A stretch of DNA of 64,000 bases. Origin: Candidatus Pelagibacter ubique HIMB140. Lineage in GTDB: Bacteria > Pseudomonadota > Alphaproteobacteria > Pelagibacterales > Pelagibacteraceae. The notes below the pieces were generated by a model that saw only the letters and a program-made list of their open reading frames with translations, did no database searches and was not told where the DNA came from. Shown here one piece after another: positions 1 through 8,596 of this stretch (positions are counted from its first letter, which is position 1; the number at the start of each line of letters is the position of its first letter). Both the position numbers and the translations under genes were made by a program. Location: the NCBI RefSeq assembly GCF_025558165.1, contig NZ_LAMZ01000001.1, forward strand, positions 1,024,001 through 1,088,000, in the 5' to 3' direction.

Positions 1-551
1 TTTAATAAAAACTCTTTATGCTTCTTAATTGATTGCTCAAAATCTTTTTCCCAGAAATTAAGCATTCTAGACGTTAAAGGATTTAGGTCTATATTATGAA
101 AATTTTTAAGCATATATAGCTCAAATGCTTCAGCAACAGGAACATCTTCTTTTGTTTTAAGCTGATCTTTTCTTTTACGATTAATTATTTGTGAATAGTT
201 TTCAGAAAAATTTTTTTGAATTCCTTTTAACATTTTGCCTCCTAGGGCTTCATATCTAATCTTTTCAGCTATATTATATAAAGATCTGGATGAAGTGTTT
301 GAAGGTAAATTTTTTTTGTAAATTTTTTCATTAGAAAACCTTTTTTTAAGTGCTGTAGAGTCTGTTTCAGCCCTTAATTTTATAAAATCACTTGGACTGG
401 TTAGATCATTTATTTCAAAAGATGAAATATCTTTCGTTTTTTTATCTTCAGAAGATTTGTTGTTTATATCAATATCGTCTGCGATTACTTTTGCTGTTGA
501 AGATAAAGCAATTCTAAATTTTTCTTTTAAATTTGTTTCTTTATTGCTCAT
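1..551 (-). CDS. cobT: Cobaltochelatase CobT-like subunit, N-terminal part (cut by window edge)
   Basis: About 183 codons are visible, from an ATG at 549-551 running off the left edge, so the protein is partial. The reading frame is open throughout. The conserved CobT block around YEALGGKMLKGI lies near residues 98-109. The rest is charged and helical, as in the CobT N-terminus; the C-terminal von Willebrand A domain with its metal site would lie outside the window. In the aerobic B12 pathway CobT partners the AAA+ protein CobS and the large CobN subunit to insert cobalt. CobS follows immediately downstream (its first base is 552), so the two form an operon. No other B12 gene is visible, so the substrate here is uncertain. 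The identity rests on the motif and the CobS neighbour. Confidence 0.82.
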   Translation of the reverse strand, partial: MSNKETNLKEKFRIALSSTAKVIADDIDINNKSSEDKKTKDISSFEINDLTSPSDFIKLRAETDSTALKKRFSNEKIYKKNLPSNTSSRSLYNIAEKIRYEALGGKMLKGIQKNFSENYSQIINRKRKDQLKTKEDVPVAEAFELYMLKNFHNIDLNPLTSRMLNFWEKDFEQSIKKHKEFLL

Positions 552-1526
552 TTAAATTTGAATATTGATCAAAGACTCAGGCAATTCTTCACCAAAACAT
601 CTTTGATAATATTCCGCGATTGTATTTTTCTCAATATCATCGCACTTATTTAAAAAGGTTACTCTAAATGCATATCCGGTATCCTTAAAAATTTCAGAAT
701 TTTCAGCCCAATGAAGGACTGTTCTTGGACTCATTACAGTAGATATATCTCCAGCAATAAAACCTTTTCTAGTTAAGGATGCTACTTTAATCATATTAGC
801 AACTTTTTCTTTTCCCTTAGCATTATTTAAATTTTTATTCTTTGATAAAACTATATCCATTTCTCTATCTAGGCTTAGATAGTTTAATGTTGTTACAATA
901 TTCCATCTATCCATTTGACCTTGGTTAATTTGCTGTGTTCCGTGATAAAGTCCAGTAGTATCACCAAGCCCAACTGTATTAGATGTAGCAAACAATCTGA
1001 AATACTTATTTTGACTTATTACTTTGTTTTTATCTAGTAGCGTGAAATTTCCTTCAGCCTCCAAAACTCTTTGAATAACGAACATAACATCAGGTCTTCC
1101 AGCATCATACTCATCAAATACTAAAGCAACTGGATTTTGAATTGACCATGGTAGAATACCCTCATTAAACTGTGTCACTTGTTTTCCATCTTTAAGTACA
1201 ATTGCATCCTTACCTATTAAATCTATTCGACTAACATGACTGTCTAAATTTACTCGAATACACGGCCAGTTTAGTCTTGCAGCTATTTGCTCTATGTGTG
1301 TTGATTTTCCAGTACCATGATATCCTTGTACCAATACTCTTTTATTGAACGCAAATCCTGAAATGATTGCAAGTGTAGTATCTCTATCAAATTTATAGTT
1401 TTTATCTATTTCAGGCACATATTCACTTTTTTTTGAAAAGGCATCCACTTCCATTTCAGAATCTATTCCAAAAGATTGTTTTAAAGAAACTTTTATGTCA
1501 GGTTGAATGTTAAGGTTTGGAGTCAA
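552..1526 (-). CDS. cobS: Cobaltochelatase CobS-like AAA+ ATPase
   Basis: A 324-residue MoxR-type AAA+ ATPase close to the normal CobS length. The Walker A motif GYHGTGKST is at residues 68-76 and the Walker B LVFDEYD at 135-141, followed by the CobS-typical [13 protein letters not shown]. In known systems CobS forms a ring with the VWA protein CobT and drives metal insertion by CobN. It overlaps the end of the upstream J-domain gene by 17 bp and abuts cobT, suggesting one transcript J-protein-cobS-cobT. The AAA+/VWA pairing is secure. The biochemical role in an organism whose relatives are not known to make B12 is not, so a chaperone-like metal-insertion role for another target is possible. 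Confidence 0.88.
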   Translation of the reverse strand: MTPNLNIQPDIKVSLKQSFGIDSEMEVDAFSKKSEYVPEIDKNYKFDRDTTLAIISGFAFNKRVLVQGYHGTGKSTHIEQIAARLNWPCIRVNLDSHVSRIDLIGKDAIVLKDGKQVTQFNEGILPWSIQNPVALVFDEYDAGRPDVMFVIQRVLEAEGNFTLLDKNKVISQNKYFRLFATSNTVGLGDTTGLYHGTQQINQGQMDRWNIVTTLNYLSLDREMDIVLSKNKNLNNAKGKEKVANMIKVASLTRKGFIAGDISTVMSPRTVLHWAENSEIFKDTGYAFRVTFLNKCDDIEKNTIAEYYQRCFGEELPESLINIQI

Positions 1527-2043
1527 TTTTTTCCCTATAAGTGTTTTTTAGCTGTGTGTAAGCTAAAGTTATCAGTTTTAATTTTTCCTCGTATTTTTTA
1601 TTTCCGGCATTCATATCAGGGTGAAATTTTTTAACAAGCACTTTGAATTTTTCTTGTATTTTTTGCCACTTTAAACCCACAGATATTCCCAATATTCCAA
1701 ATGCTTTAATATCTTTATGATCAAATTTAAATTGACGCATATGATTATAGTCTCCATTGAATTTATCTTTATCAAATTCATCTTTTAATGTTGTGTTCCA
1801 TAGGACTTTAAAAAAATTATCTGAAGAACTAAAATTTTGAGTAGGTTTGTGCCAAGTCATATCTGACTTTAAAAAATTGATTACTTGATTATCACTCATC
1901 CCAGAAAAATAATTCCAGTTTTTGTTAAATTCTTTGACATGTTCTAGACAAAGCATTCTATATTTCCTGCTATTATCCTTCTCAATTGGTGCTCTGTATT
2001 CACCAATTTCATTACAATTATTCCAGTCACAAATATTTTTCAT
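1510..2043 (-). CDS. J-domain (DnaJ-like) protein with N-terminal Cys/His motif
   Basis: I start this at the ATG at 2041-2043 (MKNICDW), not the more upstream ATG at 2085, which would overlap bolA. That gives 177 residues. The C-terminal third is a J domain containing the HPD tripeptide in KKFHPDMN, which normally stimulates DnaK/Hsp70 ATPase activity. The N-terminus has a compact CDWNNC pair and a later CLEH, which could bind a metal. This architecture next to bolA and cobS is familiar from alphaproteobacteria. Its 3' end overlaps cobS by 17 bp. It is probably a specialised Hsp70 co-chaperone; the client is unknown. Confidence 0.8.
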   Translation of the reverse strand: MKNICDWNNCNEIGEYRAPIEKDNSRKYRMLCLEHVKEFNKNWNYFSGMSDNQVINFLKSDMTWHKPTQNFSSSDNFFKVLWNTTLKDEFDKDKFNGDYNHMRQFKFDHKDIKAFGILGISVGLKWQKIQEKFKVLVKKFHPDMNAGNKKYEEKLKLITLAYTQLKNTYREKIDSKP

Positions 2044-2060
2044 GATATAATAATTACTAT

Positions 2061-2321
2061 ATGGATATAAATGAATTAATTGCAATTATAAAAAAAAAAT
2101 TATCAGATCAAATAAATATTCAAAGTATAGATATAGAAGATAAATCTTTTCTTCATAAAAATCACAAAGGCAATCAAGAAGGCAAATATCATTTAAAGCT
2201 CAATATAGTTTCTGATGAGTTAAAAAACATGAACAGAATTGAAAGTAATAAAAAAATTTATAAAGTATTAGATAAAGAATTAAAAGACACTATTCACTCA
2301 ATTCAAATTCAACTATCTTAA
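2061..2321 (+). CDS. bolA: BolA family protein
   Basis: An 86-residue protein, a typical BolA length. The conserved core includes the histidine-containing stretch HKNHKGNQEGKYHLKL and the terminal IHSIQIQL strand. BolA proteins partner monothiol glutaredoxins in iron-sulfur handling or act in stress-related regulation; no glutaredoxin is next door here. It is transcribed divergently from the J-domain gene with only 17 bases between the two start codons, and its 3' end overlaps aroB tail-to-tail by 9 bp. The family is clear; the specific role is not resolvable from sequence. Confidence 0.85.
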   Translation: MDINELIAIIKKKLSDQINIQSIDIEDKSFLHKNHKGNQEGKYHLKLNIVSDELKNMNRIESNKKIYKVLDKELKDTIHSIQIQLS

Positions 2322-3416
2322 GTAATCATTAAAAAATTTTTTCAATCTTTCTTTTGGATATTCAATATTAATTTGTGGAGATCCAATTTTTTTTAAAAGC
2401 ACTAAATTAATTTTTTGGGATTTATTTTTTTTATCCTTTGTCATGAAAAATAATATTTTATTTATATCTTTTTTTGTAAAAAATTTATTAACAGATATTG
2501 CTAGATTTAAATTATTGATATGATTTAATATTAGGTTGTAATCACTTTCTTTAAGTATTTTTAAATTTAAACTAAAACTCAATGCTGTTTTTATACCTAG
2601 GATTACTGCTTCACCGTGATTTAATCTCTTATTGTAATTTAAGCTTGCTTCATAAGCATGGCCAAATGTATGTCCAAAATTTAAAATTTTTCTTAAATTT
2701 TTTTCTTTCTCGTCTTTTTCAACCACATTTTTTTTAATTTTACAGCTTTCATAAATTGCTTTTTCAATAAATGGAGAGCTCAGTTTAGTAATTTTATTCA
2801 CATTCTTATTTAAAAATTTAAAGAAATTTTTATCTCTTATCAGAGAATGTTTTAAAATTTCACCATATCCACAAACAATCTCTCTTTTTGGCAGCGATTT
2901 AAGAAAATCAACATCTGATATAACTAAGTTTGGTTGATAAAAACTACCAATTAGGTTTTTTCCGTAATGTGAATTTATGCCAGTTTTGCCACCAATCGAA
3001 GAGTCAACTTGGGACAAAAGTGTTGTTGGTATATTTATAAATTTCATACCTCTTTTAAAGATACTAGATGCAAAACCACTTACATCACCTGTAATACCCC
3101 CACCTATTGATATTATACAGTCATCTCTAGAAAAGTTTTTATTTAATAAAATTTCTAAGATCTTATTAATAATACTAAAGTTTTTATTGGTCTCATTGGC
3201 ATTAAAAAAACATATATGTATTTTCTTTTTTTTTAATGAATTTTTTATTTTAGTGATAAATTTTTTTGGTACATTTTTATCAACTACAAGAAGACATTGA
3301 TTGAATGTTAAAGAATTACTCTTAATTATTTTTGATAGGTTAGTAATTAAATTTGATCCAATTATTATTGGATATTTTTGTGTTTTTGTTTCAATTTTTA
3401 ATTTAATTGGTTTCAT
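2313..3416 (-). CDS. aroB: 3-dehydroquinate synthase
   Basis: A 367-residue cytosolic enzyme, normal for AroB, converting DAHP to 3-dehydroquinate, the second step of the shikimate pathway. The NAD-binding loop GGGITGD is at residues 105-111, the phosphate/substrate region TTLLSQVDSSIGGKTGIN at 131-148, and the zinc ligands are Glu186 (YGE), His249 (FGHTFGHAYE) and His267 (NHGEA). The start lies inside the end of aroK (14 bp overlap), giving the classic aroK-aroB pair. aroA lies elsewhere in this window, so the pathway is split over several loci. Confidence 0.95.
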   Translation of the reverse strand: MKPIKLKIETKTQKYPIIIGSNLITNLSKIIKSNSLTFNQCLLVVDKNVPKKFITKIKNSLKKKKIHICFFNANETNKNFSIINKILEILLNKNFSRDDCIISIGGGITGDVSGFASSIFKRGMKFINIPTTLLSQVDSSIGGKTGINSHYGKNLIGSFYQPNLVISDVDFLKSLPKREIVCGYGEILKHSLIRDKNFFKFLNKNVNKITKLSSPFIEKAIYESCKIKKNVVEKDEKEKNLRKILNFGHTFGHAYEASLNYNKRLNHGEAVILGIKTALSFSLNLKILKESDYNLILNHINNLNLAISVNKFFTKKDINKILFFMTKDKKNKSQKINLVLLKKIGSPQINIEYPKERLKKFFNDYLR

Positions 3417-3915
3417 AAATTTCTTTAATTTTACCTACTATTTCATTTTTTGTAAGATTATCACATTTGATTTCATATAAGGCTTTAGAATAAATGTTAG
3501 TTCGTTTTTTAATTAAATCAATTAAATCATTATCTGTAGCATTAATTGTTAAAGGTCTTTTTTTGCTATTTTTAATTCTTTCAACTAAAATTTTTTCATT
3601 CCAATTTAACCAAAATGAATAATGATTTTTTAAAACTTCATTTCTAATATTTTTATTTGCAAAAGCACCTCCCCCAAGAGAGACAACTGTAGAACTAAGT
3701 TTTAATTTTTTAAGTGTAGTTTTTTCCTCAATTTTTCTAAAATATTCTTCTCCTTTTGTTTCGAATATTTTTCGAATTGTTGTATTTAAATTTTTCTCTA
3801 TTTCTTTATCTACATCTACAAAATTTAATTTAAATTTTTTTGCTACTATAGAGCCTATAGAACTCTTACCAGATCCCATCATACCTAGAAAAACTAGATT
3901 TTTTTTTGATTTCAT
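3403..3915 (-). CDS. aroK: Shikimate kinase
   Basis: I choose the ATG at 3913-3915 (MKSKKNLVFLG). An ATG 63 bases upstream is in frame but adds a non-homologous leader. That gives 170 residues, the usual shikimate kinase size. The P-loop GMMGSGKSS occupies residues 11-19, the substrate aspartate follows in FVDVDKEIE, and the LGGGAF shikimate-binding loop is present. It phosphorylates shikimate with ATP in the cytosol. It overlaps aroB by 14 bp, so translation is probably coupled. The divergent gene starts 57 bases away. Confidence 0.93.
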   Translation of the reverse strand: MKSKKNLVFLGMMGSGKSSIGSIVAKKFKLNFVDVDKEIEKNLNTTIRKIFETKGEEYFRKIEEKTTLKKLKLSSTVVSLGGGAFANKNIRNEVLKNHYSFWLNWNEKILVERIKNSKKRPLTINATDNDLIDLIKKRTNIYSKALYEIKCDNLTKNEIVGKIKEIYETN

Positions 3916-3972
3916 AAGTTTAAATATTGAAAAAACACAAATATGTCTTAATTTGAAATTAACTAAAGTTAT

Positions 3973-4155
3973 ATGCAATTCAACAAAAATACAAGTTCAG
4001 GTAAAAAAAGTATAATCGGACTAGTTATTAAATCTATTTTTGGATTAGTAATTGTTCTTGGCGTTGTTTTAATTCTCAATTCAATTGATTTTCCTGCTCC
4101 TAAAAAGGAAATTGAAAAAATTATTCCAAATGAAAATTTTAAAATTGTTAAGTAA
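3973..4155 (+). CDS. Small single-span membrane protein of unknown function
   Basis: A 60-residue protein with a short basic N-terminus (KNTSSGKKS), one hydrophobic span at about residues 14-36, and an acidic/basic tail of about 22 residues. I do not recognise the family. Support for it being real: it fills the space between aroK and the exported protein, has a clean ATG, and its last 26 bases overlap the start of the next gene in another frame, which suggests translational coupling. Topology is probably N-in/C-out, placing the tail in the periplasm alongside the exported protein encoded next. Confidence 0.6.
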   Translation: MQFNKNTSSGKKSIIGLVIKSIFGLVIVLGVVLILNSIDFPAPKKEIEKIIPNENFKIVK

Positions 4156-5887
4156 AAAATTCTTTTTTATTTTTTTAAGCTTTCTAATTATTTTAAATCC
4201 TATTCACGCAGAAGATAATCCAATCGATATATGGAATCTTGAAAAAAAAGAAAATGAAACTGTTGAGGAAGCAGTTATCACCGAAGGTGAAAATAATAAT
4301 GATCAAATAAGTGTTTTTAATATGCAGTCAGATAAAAATACTGGCTCGATAGAATTAGATGAAAATTTAATATCAAAAGATATCAAAATAGTAGGATTAT
4401 ATGATCCTGCAGAACATGGTTTGACTATTGATATGTGGACGAATTCTGATGGTCAAAAGTTAAAAAATTTATTTAACAGTTTAGAGAAAATTAATCTTTC
4501 TAATGATGCATTAGAAATTATGGAAGTCTCATTATTAACTAACGCTCATTATCCTAATCAAAATATTACTGAAAATGAATTTTTAAAATTTAAATCTGAT
4601 TGGTTAATTAAAAATTCTAATTTAGAACTCATTGAAGAATTTTTGATTAATAATCAAATTGTAAATTCTCATCCCAAACTAACCAGACATTTATTAGACA
4701 ACTATTTATCAGGCCAAGATATAAAAAAGACCTGTGAATTTTTTACAAAAATTGAAGAACCAGTTGAAGATGAATATTTATCTAAATTAAATTTATATTG
4801 TTTGGTTAATTATGGAAAAAATGAAGAAGCTCAATTAATTCTAGATCTTAAAAAAGAGTTAGGTTTTCAAGATGAATATTTTGAAAATAAAATGAATTAC
4901 CTTTTTGGTTATATTGAGGAAGCATCCAAAGAAATTTCTGAAAGTTCAGTATTTGAGTTTCACTTAGCTCATAGAACAAATCCAGAATTTTCATTTGAGC
5001 CCAATGAAAATACGCCTCAATTAATTTGGAAATATTTATCAAATTCAAATTTACTACCAGATCTAAGTAATGTTGACATAAATGATCAAGATAAAATCTT
5101 AATTATTGAGAAAGCTGCAAATTATAAAATTTTCTCAGAAAAAGACTTATTTGAATATTATAAAAAATTTCAATTTAATATTGATCAATTGTTAAGTGCA
5201 ACTGATACTTACAAGTTGTTGTCTCCGTTAGAAGCAAGAGCATTAATTTATCAAAGAGCACTTTTAACGAGTGAACCAGAATTGAAATTGGAATTTTTAC
5301 AATTGTTGAAGCAGCTATTTGAGGACAACAACATTGGATTAGCTTTTGATATAGAGCTAAATAACTTTTTGAACGAAATTGAAGTAGATAATATTCCCTC
5401 AGATTATTTAAGTTTTTACAATAACTTTTCAAAAAATCAGAATTCAGAGTTCAAAAAAATTCAATATAATAATAATATTTTACATCAATCTAAGTGGGTA
5501 AATTATTTTAGAGGAGATTATTCAAAATCTGAAATACAAGAAGATTTAAAAAAATTTCTTGATAGAATAATTTTTAGTAATGAAACTTTGTCCACCAAAG
5601 ATCTAATTTTTATAGAAAGTCTGAAATCAGACGGAGTAGAAATACCTAGCGAGTATAACAGTTTATTTTCACAAAAGCCTTATGAGCTAGATAAAAGTTT
5701 AGTGGACTTGATAGAGGCAAATGAAGTTGGAACAGTTTTATTGTCTTTAATTGAGATAATAGGTAATAACAAAATAGAAAATATTGATGAAAAAAGACTT
5801 TATTTAATTTCGAATACACTAAATCAAATAAATGCGGATTTAATAAGAAATAAACTATTACTAAAAGTTCTTCCTTTAAAAGTATAA
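4130..5887 (+). CDS. Exported 585-residue protein of unknown function
   Basis: The start is set at the ATG at 4130 because it directly precedes a clear Sec signal peptide: MKILKLLSKKFFF, a hydrophobic run, then a cleavage-type NPIHA|ED junction near residue 28. An in-frame upstream ATG at 4085 would bury that signal. The mature part is acidic, rich in Asn/Glu/Leu, predicted mostly helical, with no Cys pair or catalytic motif I recognise. It could be a helical-repeat (TPR/HEAT-like) periplasmic scaffold, but that is only an impression. It is coupled to the upstream small membrane protein and lies 24 bases before def, with no visible functional link to def-fmt. Confidence 0.7.
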   Translation: MKILKLLSKKFFFIFLSFLIILNPIHAEDNPIDIWNLEKKENETVEEAVITEGENNNDQISVFNMQSDKNTGSIELDENLISKDIKIVGLYDPAEHGLTIDMWTNSDGQKLKNLFNSLEKINLSNDALEIMEVSLLTNAHYPNQNITENEFLKFKSDWLIKNSNLELIEEFLINNQIVNSHPKLTRHLLDNYLSGQDIKKTCEFFTKIEEPVEDEYLSKLNLYCLVNYGKNEEAQLILDLKKELGFQDEYFENKMNYLFGYIEEASKEISESSVFEFHLAHRTNPEFSFEPNENTPQLIWKYLSNSNLLPDLSNVDINDQDKILIIEKAANYKIFSEKDLFEYYKKFQFNIDQLLSATDTYKLLSPLEARALIYQRALLTSEPELKLEFLQLLKQLFEDNNIGLAFDIELNNFLNEIEVDNIPSDYLSFYNNFSKNQNSEFKKIQYNNNILHQSKWVNYFRGDYSKSEIQEDLKKFLDRIIFSNETLSTKDLIFIESLKSDGVEIPSEYNSLFSQKPYELDKSLVDLIEANEVGTVLLSLIEIIGNNKIENIDEKRLYLISNTLNQINADLIRNKLLLKVLPLKV

Positions 5888-5911
5888 AAATTATAATAAC
5901 ATGCAAATTTT

Positions 5912-6430
5912 ATGGCGATAAGAACGATTATTACTGAACCAAACAAATTACTTCGACAAGTATCAAAACCTGTAGAAGCCGTTGGAAGTGAAGAGCAAAA
6001 ATTAATGAATGATATGCTCGATACAATGTATGATGCTAATGGTATTGGTCTTGCAGCAATTCAGATTGGTATACCAAAAAGAATTATAGTGATGGATATA
6101 AGCAAGGATGAAAACAAAAAAGAGCCCAGATACTTTGTAAATCCTGTAATAAAAAATAAAGATCCGCTTAAGGCAACTTATGAAGAAGGATGTTTATCTG
6201 TACCAAATCAATTTGCTGAAATAGATCGACCGAGTAAATGCGAGGTAGAATATTTGGATTACAATGGAAAGAAACAAATACTAAAGGCAGATGGATTGCT
6301 TGCAACATGCATACAGCATGAAATGGATCACTTGGAAGGTATATTGTTTATCGACTATCTTTCAAAACTAAAAAAATCAATGATCATAAAGAAACTTTCA
6401 AAATTAAAATCAAATACTGCTGAAGTTTAA
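5912..6430 (+). CDS. def: Peptide deformylase
   Basis: A 172-residue metalloenzyme that removes the formyl group from nascent N-terminal methionine. All three family motifs are intact: GIGLAAIQIG at residues 44-53, EEGCLSVP at 91-98 (metal ligand Cys94) and QHEMDH at 135-140 (metal ligands His136 and His140, catalytic Glu137). It leads the def-fmt-truA operon; fmt starts 2 bases after its stop codon. The pairing with fmt, which installs the formyl group it removes, is the common bacterial arrangement. Confidence 0.97.
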   Translation: MAIRTIITEPNKLLRQVSKPVEAVGSEEQKLMNDMLDTMYDANGIGLAAIQIGIPKRIIVMDISKDENKKEPRYFVNPVIKNKDPLKATYEEGCLSVPNQFAEIDRPSKCEVEYLDYNGKKQILKADGLLATCIQHEMDHLEGILFIDYLSKLKKSMIIKKLSKLKSNTAEV

Positions 6431-6432
6431 AA

Positions 6433-7353
6433 ATGTCAAAAAAGTTAGTTTTTATGGGTACGCCCATGTTCGCTGTACCAATTTTAAAATCTCTATATCA
6501 AAATGGATATAATATTTCTTGTGTGTATACACAGCCACCTCAAAAATCAAAAAGAGGACAAAAAATTAATAAGTCTCCAATACAAGGTATTTCTGAAACT
6601 TTAAATTTAGAATATAGAACGCCACCAGTTTTAAATAATGAAGAGGAGTATAATTTTTTAAACTCTTTAGATGCTGACTTAGCAATAGTTGTTGCTTATG
6701 GACAAATTATTCCTAAAAAATTTCTAAGTTTAACTAAAATAGGTTTTATAAATATACATGCATCATTACTGCCTAAATGGAGAGGTGCCGCACCAATTCA
6801 AAGATCAATTATGAATTTAGATCAAGAAACTGGAATAAGTATAATGAGGATTGCTGAAAAATTAGATACAGGACCAGTTTGTAATAATTATAAAATTCAA
6901 CTTAATGAAAATTTGAATGCGTTAGAAATTAGCGAAAAGCTTTCTAACTTAGCAGCAGAAAAAATTTTAGATAACGTAGATGATATTTTAGATGGTAAAG
7001 CAAATTTTATTGAACAAGATCATTCGAATGCAACCTATGCATCTAAAATTCAAAAAACCGAAGGTCAAATTAATTGGGATGAAAATGCTGAAAAAATTAT
7101 TGGTAAGATAAACGGTTTATATCCATCACCAGGAGCATTTTTTATGTTTAATGGAGAAAGATATAAAATCTTAAAAGCTCAAATTGGAAGAGCTCAAGGA
7201 AATCCAGGATTAGTATTGAGTGATAATCTTGAAATTGCTTGTGGTAATAATCAATCGATAATTATTAAGGAAATTCAGAGGCAAGGGAAAAGACCTCAAA
7301 ATATTGGTGAATTTATTCAAGGTTCACAGATAAAAAAAGGTTCAAATATATAA
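6433..7353 (+). CDS. fmt: Methionyl-tRNA formyltransferase
   Basis: A 306-residue cytosolic enzyme that formylates initiator Met-tRNA with 10-formyl-THF. The catalytic Asn107 and His109 sit in INIHASLLPKWRGAAPIQ and the catalytic Asp145 in KLDTGP. A C-terminal tRNA-binding domain from about residue 205 onward (GQINWDENAEKIIGKI) completes the usual two-domain layout. Stop and next start are adjacent (truA begins at the next base), so expression of the three genes should be coupled. Confidence 0.97.
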   Translation: MSKKLVFMGTPMFAVPILKSLYQNGYNISCVYTQPPQKSKRGQKINKSPIQGISETLNLEYRTPPVLNNEEEYNFLNSLDADLAIVVAYGQIIPKKFLSLTKIGFINIHASLLPKWRGAAPIQRSIMNLDQETGISIMRIAEKLDTGPVCNNYKIQLNENLNALEISEKLSNLAAEKILDNVDDILDGKANFIEQDHSNATYASKIQKTEGQINWDENAEKIIGKINGLYPSPGAFFMFNGERYKILKAQIGRAQGNPGLVLSDNLEIACGNNQSIIIKEIQRQGKRPQNIGEFIQGSQIKKGSNI

Positions 7354-8094
7354 ATGTTTAGATATCAGCTTTTGATAGAATATTTAGGCACAAATTACAA
7401 AGGTTGGCAAATTCAAAAAAAAAATAAAACCATTCAAGGAATACTTCAAGACAAAATTAGAAAGTTATTAAAAGAAAATATTACTATAGTCGGATCGGGT
7501 AGGACAGATGCTGGTGTTCATGCTATCGAGCAGTCATCACATTTTGATTTAAAAAATAAATTATTGAACTTAGATAAATTTATTAACTCAATTAATCACT
7601 TTTTAAAAAATGAAAATATTACAATTCTTAAAATAAGAAAAAGAACTAGTAACTTTCATTCAAGATTTTCTGCAAAAAAGAGAGTTTATAAATATTTCAT
7701 TTTAAATAGAACAAGTTCACCTGTGATTGAAAAAAATCAAGTTTGGCATGTAAGAAAAAAATTAGATTTAGATTTGATGAAATTAGGGGCAAAAAAATTA
7801 GTTGGTACTAAAGATTTCTCAACATTTAGGGCTTCAAGTTGCAACGCTAAGAGTCCAATTAGAACGATGGATTTTGTAAAATTAAAATCTTTAAATGATA
7901 AAATAGAAATTCAGTTTAAATCTCAATCTTTTCTTCAACAACAAGTACGATCTATGGTTGGTTGTTTAAAATATTTAGGTGAAAAGAAATGGGATTTAAA
8001 AAAATTTGACAAAGCTCTAAAGTCTAAAAAAAGGTCACTGTGTGCTCCTCCAGCACCACCTACAGGATTGTTTTTATCTAGAGTTTTTTATTAG
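7354..8094 (+). CDS. truA: tRNA pseudouridine(38-40) synthase
   Basis: A 246-residue TruA that isomerises uridines 38-40 in tRNA anticodon arms. The catalytic Asp52 lies in the signature GSGRTDAGVHA (residues 47-57). The C-terminal FLQQQVRSMVGCLKYLG and the CAPPAPPTGLFL block are also family features. It ends the def-fmt-truA operon. Its last 21 bases overlap the 3' end of the SET-domain gene on the other strand, so no terminator sits between them. Confidence 0.96.
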   Translation: MFRYQLLIEYLGTNYKGWQIQKKNKTIQGILQDKIRKLLKENITIVGSGRTDAGVHAIEQSSHFDLKNKLLNLDKFINSINHFLKNENITILKIRKRTSNFHSRFSAKKRVYKYFILNRTSSPVIEKNQVWHVRKKLDLDLMKLGAKKLVGTKDFSTFRASSCNAKSPIRTMDFVKLKSLNDKIEIQFKSQSFLQQQVRSMVGCLKYLGEKKWDLKKFDKALKSKKRSLCAPPAPPTGLFLSRVFY

Positions 8095-8565
8095 ATTTTT
8101 TTTATTACTCATGGCAAATTTTTTATTTATTCGCCATCTAGACTCTGCTCTTACAATGTACCCACAACAATTTTTTGACTTACACTTACATGGAAATTGT
8201 TTGTAATTTTCATCATAACCAAAACCATAATCACAGGTAAATTCTTCACCTTTTTTGATATCTTTAATAGCTTTAACCCAAATTTTTAAACCTTTACCAT
8301 CATAATCACAATTATTGTCACAAGAATGATTAATTAATCCTGCAGTATTCCATGGAAAATCTCCATCAAGGTCATATCTTTTATTGATAGTAAATAAATA
8401 GATTGGTTTACTATTGTCATATTTATCAGACTCTTCAGTTTGTTTTTTTGTAATTAGTTTACCAACGTAATCGATTATCTTTGTACCTTCTTTGATATCT
8501 TTAGTAGCATAAAGTCCTCTACCTTTTTTATCGATATCAGATTTTTTAATTTTATATAATTTCAT
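8074..8565 (-). CDS. SET-domain protein (putative protein lysine methyltransferase)
   Basis: A 163-residue stand-alone SET domain. It shows the N-terminal GRGLYATKDI, the SAM-binding/catalytic NHSC at residues 79-82, DYGFGY at 112-117 (the family Tyr), and a post-SET cysteine cluster CKCKSKNCCG at 126-135 that together with Cys82 could bind zinc. These are the residues expected for SAM-dependent lysine methylation. Bacteria lack nucleosomes, so the target is open: ribosomal protein, HU/IHF or another basic protein. The next upstream gene on the strand is a histone-deacetylase-family hydrolase, 31 bases away. Confidence 0.83.
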   Translation of the reverse strand: MKLYKIKKSDIDKKGRGLYATKDIKEGTKIIDYVGKLITKKQTEESDKYDNSKPIYLFTINKRYDLDGDFPWNTAGLINHSCDNNCDYDGKGLKIWVKAIKDIKKGEEFTCDYGFGYDENYKQFPCKCKSKNCCGYIVRAESRWRINKKFAMSNKKNLIKNSR

Positions 8566-8596
8566 TGAGTTTTATTTAGTTTTTTATTGGGAATTA

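Noticed and set aside
2044..2085. Upstream ATG for the J-domain gene
   Set aside because: It would overlap the start of bolA, and the conserved CDWNNC region begins right after the ATG at 2043.
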